Part shown: piece after piece, positions 44,155-55,800 of the stretch
Layout: every line of letters begins with the position of its first letter
How positions within the stretch are numbered: the stretch's first letter is position 1
NCBI RefSeq assembly: GCF_000340215.1
Contig: NW_006921535.1
Span: 5,015,528-5,079,527 of the forward strand
From: Pseudocercospora fijiensis CIRAD86
Lineage: Eukaryota; Ascomycota; Dothideomycetes; Mycosphaerellales; Mycosphaerellaceae
Direction of reading: 5' to 3'
DNA: 64,000 nucleotides
The notes under the pieces: generated by a model
The model's input: only the letters and a program-made list of their open reading frames with translations
Told to the model about the DNA's origin: nothing
Databases searched by the model: none
Program-made: the position numbers and the translations under genes

Positions 44155-45089
44155 AAAATACGGTATTACTGTTGGCGATGTGGTATGACGTTACTGGTGG
44201 CATACATACATAGCATTGTGAGGGTTGAATGGAAGCGTTTTGATCACATGTGCTGTGCTCATTTTTCTCAAGCAGCCAGCTTGTTGATGGCGTGGGCTTT
44301 CTCATCATGGCATGACAAGTTTTCCCTCGACGCCATGATTTGTGCTTCCTGTAGCGAAGCGCTTGATGTTTATTAGGCATCAGAGGTTATACGCCGCACA
44401 GCGAGATTACTACTACATCCAATACAGATTCCACGCTATGCCTATCTGCAACGGCCAAGCAAAAAAGTCTATCTAGCGTTCGGCTTCAAGCATCGTGCCG
44501 TGCAGGGCTGACTCTGCCCTCTCCAACCAATCCAGCAAGCTCTACCCGCACGTTGAACAAGGCGTGGGCATGGGTGATGTTGTATACGTTTTCGACAAGA
44601 ACCTTATTATAAGCTTGCCTTCACAATCGAAGATTCGAAGACGCACAGAGAGAAGTCCAGATGTTGATGAATGTGTCTGTCTCTACACAACCGTTAAAAG
44701 TTCGGAAAGTACGGTCGTAGTGGATGGTCTGGTCCACGCTATTGGAATCTCGCCACGCCACACGTGTGATGGTAGAGAACGCTGGACTGGACTGGGCTGG
44801 CCGGATGCTATTCCGAAACTAGTTCGAGGTCACGTACAAAGCTACTTTCCGTAACTCCCGTGGTCGTTGTCGTATCGTGACCTCACCAACCTCTGCTGCT
44901 ACTTCTCCTTCTTCCTCCTCCTCCGCGCACAGTCTTTTGTGCGACAACGACAACAGCATCATCGTATAACATTTACATTGGCCCCGAGAATCTGGATCTA
45001 GTTTGGACGCGAAGAAAAAAATGGCTTGCTCGTCGAAGATCTGACATATACATCTAACCGACAATCCACATTTGTTTGGTTCTCACCAA
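44155..45089. other. Intergenic
   Basis: No gene supported. It holds the CDT1 3' flank and the kinase promoter; the largest frame (119 codons, about 44,495-44,854) has weak coding character. An ACACGTGTG E-box-like palindromic sequence is at about 44,760. Confidence 0.45.
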
Positions 45090-46502
45090 ATGCCTCCTAT
45101 AAACTGGCCCCCTCGCTCCCTCATGGTACATTTTGTCGATAGCGTCACGACGCCACAGCAGCAGCGAAAACCCCGAAGCAGACCTCTCCCCCTTCGAATG
45201 AGGACATACAGCGTAGCCGGAAACCGAAGCGCAGACTTCGAAGAAACCCCAGACGGAATTTACCCAAGACACAAATCGATTTCTCACACCCATACCATCG
45301 ACAACGCACACTTCACTCCTACAAGTCCACTCGAAGATTCCGAAGAAAACGAAACGTTAGAACAAGAAAGTCCACGACCCTCCTTGGAAGACGAAGATCT
45401 CGGCTCCCCGGAAACACCTCAAACCTCACTCTCAAGCCAAAGAAGTTCTCTAGAAGTCGATGAAAATCCAGACGTGCTTCTCACCTACGACTTCTCCACA
45501 CTCGACTACGAGCTAGAACGCGCGAAAGTGTTAGGCCAGGGTCTGTGGTCGACCGTCTACTTAGCAAAACCGAAGAAAACGACGACTACTATCCCGGCAT
45601 CATCATCATCATCATCATCATCCCCACGCAGAAGAAAGTCAAGAACTTCCTCCACCCCGCTCCTATTCGCAATTAAAACCCCAGCCCGCCAAGACGCACG
45701 AAAAATATTCCACCAAGAAGCCCGCGTCCTATCGCATCTCCAACGCCGCTCTGGCGCAAATGTATACATCGTACCATTCCACGGTCTCGACCTGCGAAAC
45801 TCATCGCTGGTATTCGAAGCCATAACCGGAGGCTCTCTCGAAGACTTAACAAGCCGATTACGAGTCATGCCGGAAGTCGCACGCCACATGGAGCTGATCA
45901 GTCTCTTTCCGAGTATAGCGTTTGATTTAATCAGTGGTTTGGAATTTTTACACTCGAATGCTGCTGGGGGGGTTATACACGCCGATATCAAACCCGCGAA
46001 CATCCTCCTCGAAATTTCACAACAACAACAACAACAAGATACGGGAGAAGAAGAAGGAAAAAATCGGGCTGTGGTGAGAGCGAGATATATAGATTTTTCT
46101 GCTGCGTTTATGCCAGCGAAAGGTGATTCGGCGTCCGACGCGGGTGGGACGTGGGATTTTATGGCTCCGGAGCAAATGCGGATTCATCAGGTTGATTCAA
46201 GTATGCCGACGTTTGCGAGTGATGTTTGGAGTTTGGGGATGACGCTTTTGTCGCTCATGGTGGGAGGTTCGCCGTACGCGGCCGCTTGCGGGAATAATAA
46301 TTTTATGCTGCGCGAGGCGGTTAAAAGTGGGGATCCTATCGGGTTTGCGAAAATGGATCCTGTGCCGGCGAAGAGGCTTACGGCGTGTCAGGATTTTGTG
46401 GATTGTTGTCGGATGGCGCTGAAGAAAGATCGAGAGAATCGCGTGACTGCTGCTGCTTGGTCGACGTGGCTGGCGGAGTCGGAGTGGGAGGTTGGGCTGT
46501 AG
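45090..46502 (+). CDS. Protein kinase, non-RD, with altered DFG motif
   Basis: A 470-residue intronless protein. Residues 1-130 are acidic and Ser/Pro-rich. The kinase domain starts with a Gly loop read as LGQGLWSTVYLA. A poly-Ser insert coded by a CAT microsatellite (45,598-45,622) precedes the conserved Lys segment LLFAIKTPAR, and the alpha-C Glu is probably in FHQEARVLSHL. The catalytic loop is VIHADIKPANILL, with Ala in place of the HRD Arg, so this is a non-RD kinase. The metal-binding motif reads YIDFSAAF, with Ser for the Gly of DFG. GTWDFMAPEQ is the APE motif and FASDVWSLGMTLLSLMVGG the helix-F Asp region. Most catalytic residues are present, so activity is likely. A Gln tract lies near 46,020. 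The substrate is unknown. Confidence 0.85.
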   Translation: MPPINWPPRSLMVHFVDSVTTPQQQRKPRSRPLPLRMRTYSVAGNRSADFEETPDGIYPRHKSISHTHTIDNAHFTPTSPLEDSEENETLEQESPRPSLEDEDLGSPETPQTSLSSQRSSLEVDENPDVLLTYDFSTLDYELERAKVLGQGLWSTVYLAKPKKTTTTIPASSSSSSSSPRRRKSRTSSTPLLFAIKTPARQDARKIFHQEARVLSHLQRRSGANVYIVPFHGLDLRNSSLVFEAITGGSLEDLTSRLRVMPEVARHMELISLFPSIAFDLISGLEFLHSNAAGGVIHADIKPANILLEISQQQQQQDTGEEEGKNRAVVRARYIDFSAAFMPAKGDSASDAGGTWDFMAPEQMRIHQVDSSMPTFASDVWSLGMTLLSLMVGGSPYAAACGNNNFMLREAVKSGDPIGFAKMDPVPAKRLTACQDFVDCCRMALKKDRENRVTAAAWSTWLAESEWEVGL

Positions 46503-46806
46503 CGGGCACTTGTACGGTAGTGAGTGAATGAGTGATGAATGATGACTATGTCTGTCAGAATTGACGACGACGTGGAAAGGCGCTCCGAATTTCAATTTCC
46601 ATTCAGCAGCTTTGTTGAAATCCTGCTGCCTGCATGGTAGAACATGCTATGCCATTTCTGCCGAGCTTGAAGAGGAGATGCTCTCCGTAGATCGTGTAAT
46701 GCCGTCCAGATCTTTTTTGCCCACAACGACACGTGAGCACCATGAGCACCTGTTGGTAAAAGGAATGAGTCACCGCAAAGTCTTGCCATCCTGTTCACGT
46801 CTCAAC
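46503..46806. other. Intergenic between convergent genes
   Basis: Short 3' flanks of the kinase and the F-box-like gene. No feature recognised. Confidence 0.5.
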
Positions 46807-48186
46807 TCACCAGCTCCGATTCTGCCCACTCTGCTCCCTCCCCAAGAAATCCTCCGTCATCCGCTCATCCTCATACTCCTTAACAATGGCCCCCACGGGA
46901 ACCCTCTTCCTCACCGTCGTCTTCATCCTCCCCCCAATCCCCACAATTTCCTGCGTAGAATAAGAATTCCCATTCCAATTCCTGCCTTGAAATTCCGTCT
47001 TCGCGGTCTCGGCTTCCATGGCTGCAAGTTCTTCCGCATCACATTCGACATCCTTCTCCACCATTCTTGCAGCAAGACATTCTTTCGTCCTTCCACATTC
47101 CACGCCCTCGTTGCCTTCGCCTAAACCGGCACCCATACCTCCACAGTGCGAGTAGCGGGTACGCCACTTCCATCCGCGAACGTAGGTCGTGTCGGTTGTT
47201 CGCATCGCTGTGCCGCAGGGTTGGCAGATCCAGACGATGTCTCCGCAAGTGCAAGGATCTCGTGCGAACTCGCGGGATTCGTAGGTCATTAGGTCGTCGC
47301 CGTCGTCATCGTGGTGGCTGCAGAACGTGTTAAAACTCCTCCGCATGCATGTGTTGCATACCACACAATCAATGCTTGCCTTGTACTGTTCCCATCTTCA
47401 TCCACAGCACGGATTTCCGTCGTCAGACTCCCGAGCGGAGACTTCATGCATGTTCGACATAACCTTCTGTGGCGAAGCTTGACGACACTTGCCGGAGGGG
47501 TTTTGATTACGCAATTCTGTGAGTTTTGTGAGTTCTTGTGTTGAAGCTACAATGGGGCTCTTTTTTCAGTCCCGGGTTTTGTGTCCATGTTGCTGAAGTG
47601 AAGTGAAGTGGAAATCAAGCATACTCTGCAGATAATCTTGCCGCATTTCCGACACTCTCCTACCATATCTCTCGCGCAAGCTCCAATTTTGCCGCTCGTG
47701 ATGCGTCCGATTTTCGTGCCGTTTCTGCCGTATGTGGTCCACACTTGATGGCTGGCGTGTAGAGCATTTCCCAGTCGTTCGGCTGGGTTGGTATTTTCAT
47801 TATCGCAGCGGAGAGTCTGAGAGATCAGGTTCGCTCTGTATCCGAGCAAGTTTGCTCGGATTTGTCGGCATGTTTTCGAAAGGTTCTCGAGAGTGACCAG
47901 GTCGATATAGCGTGCGAGAAGTGTCACGATTCTGTGATGTTGGTTAGATATTTGCCACCCCCTCCCTTCCCCAGCTCAGTTGTGTGCGCGTGTAGCAGTG
48001 TATCTCAATGGCAAGGTGATTGCACTGCTGTTCCACTTACGGGTAGCAGGACAATGCTGCTGAGAACTGGCTCAGGTTTGGATTGGGTCTGCTATCCTCA
48101 ATAGCGGATTCTAGATCATGGCTTAGATTGCCGAAAGGACCGGCCCTTAAATCGGCATCTTCCTCCAAGTCAACGAAACGGACCAT
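46807..48186 (-). CDS. Uncharacterised F-box-like protein with multiple zinc-binding Cys pairs
   Basis: Four exons on the minus strand: 48,186-48,041, 47,931-47,625, 47,516-47,362 and 47,317-46,807 (introns 109, 108 and 44 bp), for 372 residues. Start ATG has context GCCATGG. An F-box-like helix (YIDLVTLENLSKTCRQIR) occupies about residues 55-75. Cys pairs follow in order: GECRKCGKIICRNC, RRLCRTCMKSP, DPCTCGDIVWICQPCG, YSHCGGMGAGLGEGNEG..C and KECL...VECDAEE. They look like two or three zinc ribbons. I recall this arrangement from uncharacterised filamentous-fungal proteins. Possibly a substrate adaptor of an SCF ubiquitin ligase, but that is inference. The 44-bp last intron is short and the least certain. 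Confidence 0.75.
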
Positions 48187-49364
48187 GGCGCATCCAGCAC
48201 GCCAGAACGCATCTGATACCCAAGAGGCAAGTGTGGAGAAAAGTGAGTTGTTTGTCGGATATTGAGGTCGAGGACGATGCTTCCGGATGTGGAGACGAGC
48301 CAGGTAGAATACGTATTTAGTTCAAAGAAGTCACGGGGACAGCTCCGCTGGATGTCGCAATCGACAGATTCAGTAGCTGCTCTGTTTCGCATCATACAGT
48401 ATATGTCCAGCAAACGTTTGGCGGCTTGCAGAAGAAATGACCCGTCGATGGGCACAGACTTCTGCTCCGACATGGCACATCAACATCCAAGAATAATACC
48501 AATATCGTCGACCATGAGGCTATGCAAAAGAGGTCGCTGAAATCTCTGCAGCAAGGCGCTTCAACGCAGCCGAATCGAGAAGTTTGATCGATATCTGGCT
48601 GTAGACTTGTAGACTTGTAGTATGGTGTTCGTTTCGAGAAGACTTCACTTCACTTCGCCTGGCACTTCCACATTCTACGCGCGCGCTGTCTCCCTCTTGG
48701 CGGGCAACGATCCCCTGCAAGCTGAAGAGCGCGACGGCTGAGGGTGCTAGTTCTATTCTACCGATCGTCCGTTACGCGTGGGAACGTTGACGTCGAACAT
48801 TCTGTAAACCTAGCACGCGGGCATTATTCATCATAGTGGCGCCCACAGGATGTCGTAAGGCTGTGCAAACAAGGCGCACTCAAAGAACGCAGTGGGTAGA
48901 ATAGGTCAGATGTGGTGGGGGTTGGCTGGGCGTGAGACTGGAGCTGATCCTTCGGCACCGTAGAGCGTCCAGCTGAAATCCACCCGCAGGCGACAACTGC
49001 AACGTCTGGTGCTACACAGCAGTAGTCGTCGGCGGCGGCGGCGGCGGCGGCGGCCCGGTTGCAATGGCATGCCAGTCGCCGCACATTATTTCTGCGTGGC
49101 CTGAATCCGGTGCCTGGCCTTCGTGCGGTATTCTATGCATCTGCAGGCGTCTTCTTCTTTCCGCAACAAGCGATTTGACTAGCCTATGAATCCGACCAGA
49201 GCTGCTCCCTCCTCCCGCTCTCCTTGCTTTGCTTTCCCTCTTCATCTACTCCGCCTGCATACCCGTCTCTTCTTGCCGCTTTGAGGCTGTGATTGTCTGC
49301 ATCTCCGAAGCCACGCCAGCGCCTACACGCGACACCCCGGACGTGCCTATCTGTCCTCCACATA
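48187..49364. promoter_or_regulatory. Divergent intergenic, F-box-like gene and C2H2 regulator
   Basis: Both flanking genes point outward. No coding content supported. It contains a GTAGACTT direct repeat near 48,600 and a (GGC)8 microsatellite at 49,031-49,054 in the leader region of the transcription-factor gene. Minus-strand frames here are Pro-coding artefacts of the GGC run. Confidence 0.45.
49031..49054. repeat. (GGC)8 microsatellite
   Basis: Eight perfect GGC units about 310 bases upstream of the C2H2/Fungal_trans gene start. The repeat is GC-rich and could form stable structure in an mRNA leader if transcribed. Confidence 0.9.
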
Positions 49365-52300
49365 ATGCACTCTGGAGAATCTGATCCCTCCGCCTTCCCA
49401 CGCTCACATCAGGGACAAGACGCCGGCTGTCCACATGGCAACAAACGACCACGAGAACCATCGAGGACAAGTCTAGACATAGAGCCCACCGATGCCCCTT
49501 CGAGCTCCAGAAGTCGCCCAATACTGAACCAGCCCCCGTCCCAACGCGCGTCCTCCCGTGACACAAATGAAATGCACCGGTCCACGACTCCTCCTGAGGC
49601 TTCCAGGTCAGGGACAATAAAGTACACTCGGACTGGACGAGTGAGCAAGGCCGCCAAAGGACAGCGGGTCCACCATTGTGAGGAGTGCGGCAAGGTATGT
49701 TGCGCACTGCGACATCCTTCAAGCCAACGGCCACTTTGAAGCGTTTGCGAAGCCTTCATTTGGATCGGGATTGAGTAATGTCCGTCCCATGTCCTCAGTT
49801 GCTGACAGCCTGTAGACATACACTAGGGCAGAGCATCTGAGGTAGGTACATTGATCGACTGTGCCGGAGACATATGACTGATTGGTAATCTAGACGACAC
49901 CAGCAGAATCACAAACCTGGTGCATTTCCATGTGACGTACCAGGGTGCGGCCGTTCGTTCTACCGCGAAGACCTCTTGATTCGACACAAGGCGAGACAGT
50001 AAGTCTGCTCTCACTGGCCCCAGCACTACCAGAATACCCGTTGAAGTCCCGCTAGCAACGACCCCAATGACCGACCGAGTCGAAGAGAGAGTGTAGCTTC
50101 AGCACCCGATGCAGGTGGATTTGCTCATCCAGACCATCTTGGCAGCGCACCAATGCCACCTACGATAGGTTCGACCACTAGTACAGTCGCACCAGAGCTG
50201 CGCGCAGACACATCAGACCCAGATGGACAGCAGTCGAATGTATCCTCGAGGTACCAGCTTTCGTGTTTGTCTCCTACCTTCGACCCTTTCTTCCAATCTA
50301 ATGGCGATTTTTCCTTGTGAGTTCCGCTGGCTCAGGCACGAGGGTGGAAAGCAGGTGTTTCTCATATCTTGCCGCTCTGTTTCAATCTCATTCACCGACC
50401 TACGCATGTTTCCCAAAAGAGGGGCGATTGGCTGACATGAGATCCTTCAGGACTCCCAAGCGAATGCCGATTCCACCAAACGAATTGTGCCCTGGTGCTA
50501 TCCCACTTGCTGTTGGTGGTCCGCTACAACAGTCTCACAATCTGTGGCAGCCAGCTTCACCACAGACTCCGCCGTGTTACGATGACGAATCGTCAGATGA
50601 ACATTCAGGCGCTTACTTTCACCCCGAACCTGTGAGAGCTAGGCAATTTTCCGATGCATATAACTTCATGTACGACCAACCACAAAGCAACTCGCGATCA
50701 CCAGCATCTACGGCGTCCTCGACGATGTATCTGCAGTGGCTATATCCGACTGGGTCCGGCACTCCATATGAAACCCGAGTTTCTTCTGCCTTCATTCCGA
50801 ATGCCAATTCACACATGCTGGCTGTTCCGCTTGGGATGTCAGGGCTTTTGCCTGCAGAAGCACGAGATGTCACCGATCTACAGGATCTTGCTGGCGCGTT
50901 TCAAAGCATAACGATTGAGGACTTTGTTGATGGTTCGACATCCAGCCGCGAAGAGTCTTACCTCGAGGCATACTGGACATGGATCCATGACTTGATTCCT
51001 GTCATTCACCGGCCGACATTCCATTTGCCCACAGCTTCGCCTCTACTGCGAGCCGCAATATTGGCACTAGGTGCGCAAGCGCTGGGAGGAAGAGACCATC
51101 TCAATGCTCGCAATCTGCATGAGCGCTCCATGAAGATCCTCACCAAGGTTTGTCAAACTTTGTCGACATTTTGGCTGATTTAGACTGACAGATCTGGAGC
51201 GTACTGTACAAGATGCACACACGTATCGGGTCTGTGATATGCAAGCTATCCTGCTAATAGAAGCGTTCTCAATCTTCAAGTCGAGACGACCTCCGCTGCA
51301 GCTGTCAAAGAGCTTCGAGTTGTTGTACACACACGTAAGCGATGTCAACCTCTTCGAAAACCGTGTGAAGGGTACCCACTAACGACTTTTCTGCAGATCT
51401 CCAATGACCCGGAAGCTCTAAACCTCGATCTAGGTCGGGCAGATTCCGTCACGCTGCTTGAAGATTATGATTATGCCTTGAGCGCTCTGGAAAAATTCAC
51501 AAAGCAGCGAATTCTCCTTTCTTGCTATGCGCTTGAACAGCAACATTCTCTCTTGTTTGGCCGCACAAGCTTGGACTGTTTCTCCATGCCGCCAACCAAC
51601 CTGCCGTTTCCCAACACACAAGCGTGCTGGGATAAATGGCGATACGACCACGCGCTGGACATTCCGCCCTTCGAACGATTCTACGAAGCGCTACGACCTG
51701 TTCCGTTCATGAAAGTACCTTCACGCGCACCACATGACATATTTACAACCACAGTCATACTGAATTGTCTCTGTGACTGCAACAACAGCTTTGTAGAGCC
51801 ACAAATGCTCAGATTCGAAGATGAAAGAGATCAAAGCACTATTCTATCAGCCGCTGAACGTTCGCCGCGAGCACGACTGACTTACCATACCTTCATGCTT
51901 TGCAGAAGCACTCCTGTTCGTTCGCTCCTTGCGGTGGCCGGCGAGAGCTGGGTGATGTCAGAGAAGATGAGCAGTCAGGCGGAGTACACGGCAGCACAGC
52001 TTGAAGTGTCACAATGGGTGAAGGGTACCATTTACCCTGCTGTTCAAGGCCAAGAAGCACCGACGCAAGAGCAAAACATCACCAAGGCTCTTGACCATGC
52101 CTTCGAGATCTTGAAGATCCACCACGCACATCCACGTACGGGAATCATGTTTCAAGAATGGGCCGTACACCTTGCAACGATTCTGATATGGGCCTACGTA
52201 CACATTACCTCGCGACACTCGCCCAGATCGACCAATACACATACCCTGGATGTCCCGAGGCTGACGCATCACGAACTGGAAGTCGCGACTTCGTCTATTC

Positions 52301-52479
52301 TTGAGAATGGAAGCACAGGCCTGACGAGTTGGGACCAAGCACTATGTGTCTTGACATGGACTAGGAAACGTTTGGAAAAAATGGATGCTGTCCCGCACCA
52401 CAATGGATTGCTGAGTGGAGCTTTGGATGTGCTGGGCAAATTAGTGGCTCATGGGGATGAGGAAGGGAGATGGGTTTGA
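49365..52479 (+). CDS. C2H2 zinc-finger transcription factor with Fungal_trans domain
   Basis: A nuclear regulator combining two C2H2 fingers with the fungal middle-homology domain. Seven exons: 49,365-49,694, 49,816-49,841, 49,894-49,998, 50,056-50,250, 50,451-51,147, 51,200-51,334 and 51,397-52,479 (856 residues). The fingers are assembled across three introns: CEECGK/TYTRAEHLR/RHQQNH and CDVPGCGRSFYREDLLIRH. The Fungal_trans region begins at SYLEAYWTWIHDLIPVIHRPTFHLP, given here as YWTWIHDLIPVIHRP, and includes ILALGAQALGGRD and VCDMQAILLIEAFSIFKSRRP. The exon 5/6 junction uses an acceptor at 51,199 (CTGGAG), because the stronger-looking acceptor at 51,191 breaks the frame. The tiny 26-bp second exon is needed for finger 1. 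Target genes unknown. Confidence 0.88.
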
Positions 52480-52815
52480 TGTTTGATCGTTAACGGTTGT
52501 CAGTTGGATTGAAATATATGATATTTAGCGTTCAAGCGTTCGGGCTGAGGCGTGGGGAGAGCATAGCATACCGATACCCGGACCAGGATTGTTAGAAGTG
52601 AAATCTTGTTCTTGTATTCTGCGATGCGATCCCTTTTCACGTGATATCTAAACCATCCTCTCGGCTCCCGTTTCCGAGGCCTTGGCTTCAGCCTCCAAGG
52701 CTTGTTCAGAGATAGCTGACTTGCTGCCCGCCATTGTTGCACACAACATATTTTCTTTCCTTTCCTTTCCGCTGTCATTGCATGGTCCAATGCGGCGGCG
52801 ATTCGGACACTCCCC
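52480..52815. other. Intergenic
   Basis: 3' flank of the regulator and promoter of the next gene. A CCTTTCCTTTCC pyrimidine run near 52,756-52,771 precedes the start. No other feature. Confidence 0.5.
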
Positions 52816-55800
52816 ATGGCAAGACAGCAGCCTTCGAAGGCTCATCTCTTCGCCGTCGCAGAGTCTCTAAGCCATGATGGACGACGACTACCTCTCCCTG
52901 ACAGCATCTGGCTGTCGCGTGCAGTCGCTATGGCTCAGACTTTTGCAATTCCGTTTGCGTTTTATTTCAAATCGGTTGTGGTTTTTATTGCTATGTCGTG
53001 GCTGTTCTACCGAGCATACCAGGTCCTCAACAAGCCGCTTGAAGAACTCGCCGGCCTACTTGGTTTCGATATCCCGTCTTGCCCGATTATCGACTTGGCT
53101 GCGATCAAAGCAGATGGAGCGATTGTGCACTGGAATCTGGCGGAGAAGCAGAAGCATAAGAGCACGCATAGGTTTGAGGTTCACCTGAACGGGAACCTGA
53201 TCGATACGCTGTCTATCCATGAGTCGGCTGCGACCATCACTGGGCTTCAGCCGGGATGCTTCTATGTGGTGAGGGTGTCACTGGTCAACAACATGGAGTT
53301 CAGCTCCAAGAGCGCTCCCATTCGTTTCCGCACGAAGCACGCTACCACGGGCGACTTCTTCGTTGCTGCGGCAGACGGGAACGATCCAGATACCGACGGC
53401 GCTCAGGAACCTGTACCGAGAGTAAGAGCATATCGTGGGCTAAAGGATATAACATCTCCCCCAGCCGACGCTGTGCCAATGACTCGAGAAGGAAGCACTG
53501 GTCTTCTGCCCAAGCGGAGTGTGGCCGGACGTCGTGCCTCGCCAAGTGCGCTCGATCTAGAGAGGCACAACTCCACGATTGACGAAAGCGATGCGGCGGA
53601 AGGCGCAGAGACGATTACCCAGCTGACGGAGAAATTGGATGCCATTCGGCGGGAGACGGAGGAGATAGAAAAGCAAGCGAAAGAGGAGGAAGAGGAGGAA
53701 ACGCAGCAAAAAGAGGAACTCATCAAGGAGCGGGACGAGTTGAAAGCAGAAGCCACGGAGAAGGAGAGAGTGAGCAGAAACTTGAAGAAAGAGCTTAAAA
53801 CGCTCGAAGGCCAGAACACCCACGCACAAAACGAACGCACGAAGCACGAACGGATCTTGGCACAGAAGAAGCAAGAGCGTGAGAAGCTCAAAGAGGACAT
53901 GATCCGATGGGCGGAGGAGGCGGAGAAGCTGAAAGAGAAGCTGAGACAGGCTCGTCAGGAAAAGGACAATTGCATCACGATCGCGGAGGGCGAGAAGGAA
54001 GCTTTGCGCATGCAGCAGGCGGATGAGGTGGCTGCCATCAAGGCTCTGGACGATGAGGTCAAGGAGAAGAGCACAGAGATCAAGAAGCTGGAGCGCTCAA
54101 TGAAGAACTACTCTCCCAGTGGCGCTGAGCCTGAGCCAAATCTCGTGCAGCAGCTTCAACATGATGCAGAGGAGAGGCGGGAATGGGAGTTGCATTTCAA
54201 GAGCCTTCAGCAACAGTATGCGCTAGCCGCGCAGAATCTGGACAAGACGAGACGCATTCATGCCGAGCAGCAAGCGTATCTAGAATCTCTGCGAGCTCGA
54301 CGACGGCAGGAAGAGAGTCAGCATTTCGCCTCTCCGCCTACGACGGAACGCCCTCTACGACGTGGAGATAGCCAACGAAGTCGACGAGCTCAAAGTGGAC
54401 CCAGTTCTTCGGACAGCCCCCGGGTGTCTGCATTCGCTTTGACCTCTGCACCTTTCGCCTCTGGGGCCACAAGCACTGCGCCAATGTTCCCGGGCAATCA
54501 GCATATCAACTTCTACAACGGCATGACGATCAATCGCCCGACGGATGAGCTGGCAATGTCAGCCGAAGACCGAGATGCTTTGACCGCTGGTGCTCCCATG
54601 AGTCCGAACGCTGCTGCCGAACTGCTTCCTACAGATCTTTTCGGTGATGGCGACTTCATCAAGCCCTTACCGGGGTTGGGAGCACTCCCGGGCATGCCAA
54701 ACCTCGCCGCGCCGGCCGCGAGACTCGACGATTCAGGCGGCCTTGTTCCTGCGTCGCCAGTCTCTGGTGACAGCAGTAGCAGATCTGCGAGTGTCTTTGC
54801 TAGTCCACAAGTCAGCCAGCCCAATCTGCCGCTAGGATCTCCTGAAGCTGCGTTTGTAGAAACTGATGGACGTTCCATACGCTCCGTGCGATCCAATCGC
54901 GCTCCTAGTGGTGGCGCGGCTAGCAGTCGTTTTAGCGGCATGTTTGGGATACAGCGAAGGGCCAAGACAGCGTCTGCTGACGAGGGGCCTGCTCTCAGCA
55001 AGGCCAATTCAATGCCACGGCAGGATGGTGGCATCCCTGGACTGGACTCTGCGTCGCGTAAACGGAACAGTAGTATTTCCGGCTCAATGCTCAGTGGCAC
55101 TCTAGGTGATGCTTTCGACCCTCCTCCTCCAATGCCTGCTGCGTCCAGACTGAGTAGATTCAACCCTTTCGCAAGCAGGGCACCAGCACAATCGACTGGG
55201 GCTTGGCCTACTAGCTTTGGTGGATTTCGTCGTCGCCCTGGATCTCCTCGTCCGGGCTCAACTCATTCAAACGAGCTGCCACGGCCTTCGTTCGACAGCA
55301 CACGATGGGGTGCAGACGCTTGGCCTTCGGCTGATGCGGCTAGTGGTGCACGAAGTAGCCCTCTTGCGTTTGGTGCTGGCTGGAATGCTCCCTCATCACA
55401 GCAGTCTCGAATGCTTGGATCGCGACATCCTTCTCGACGTCCATCTGCGCAGCATGGCGGCAGTGGGCCTCCAGACAACATCATGGAAGATGAAGGGTCC
55501 GAACCTGATTCTGACTCTGATATTTTGGACTCATCCAAGGCGGCAAAGCTCGGTCCCATCGGAACAAAACCACCTCCAGGCTCCAAGAAAGCCGAAAAGG
55601 CCCCTGCCAACGATGCTCCCAAGTTGAACCCTGCAGCCAAGGACTTCAAGAGTTTCTTTTCAGGAATGTCGTTGACCAAGAGCAAGACCAGGGACAAGGA
55701 CAATGCATCGACTGTCGCTTCGTCAGCTTCTGGCACGCCCAATCTGCCCCAGCAAGAGGACCATGAAGACATGTCTCCTCCAAATTCTCGGAAGAGCAAA

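Noticed and set aside
51148..51191. Acceptor at 51,191 (GACAG) for intron 5 of the C2H2 regulator
   Set aside because: It shifts the frame into an early stop; the acceptor at 51,199 restores the conserved VCDMQAILLIEAF segment.
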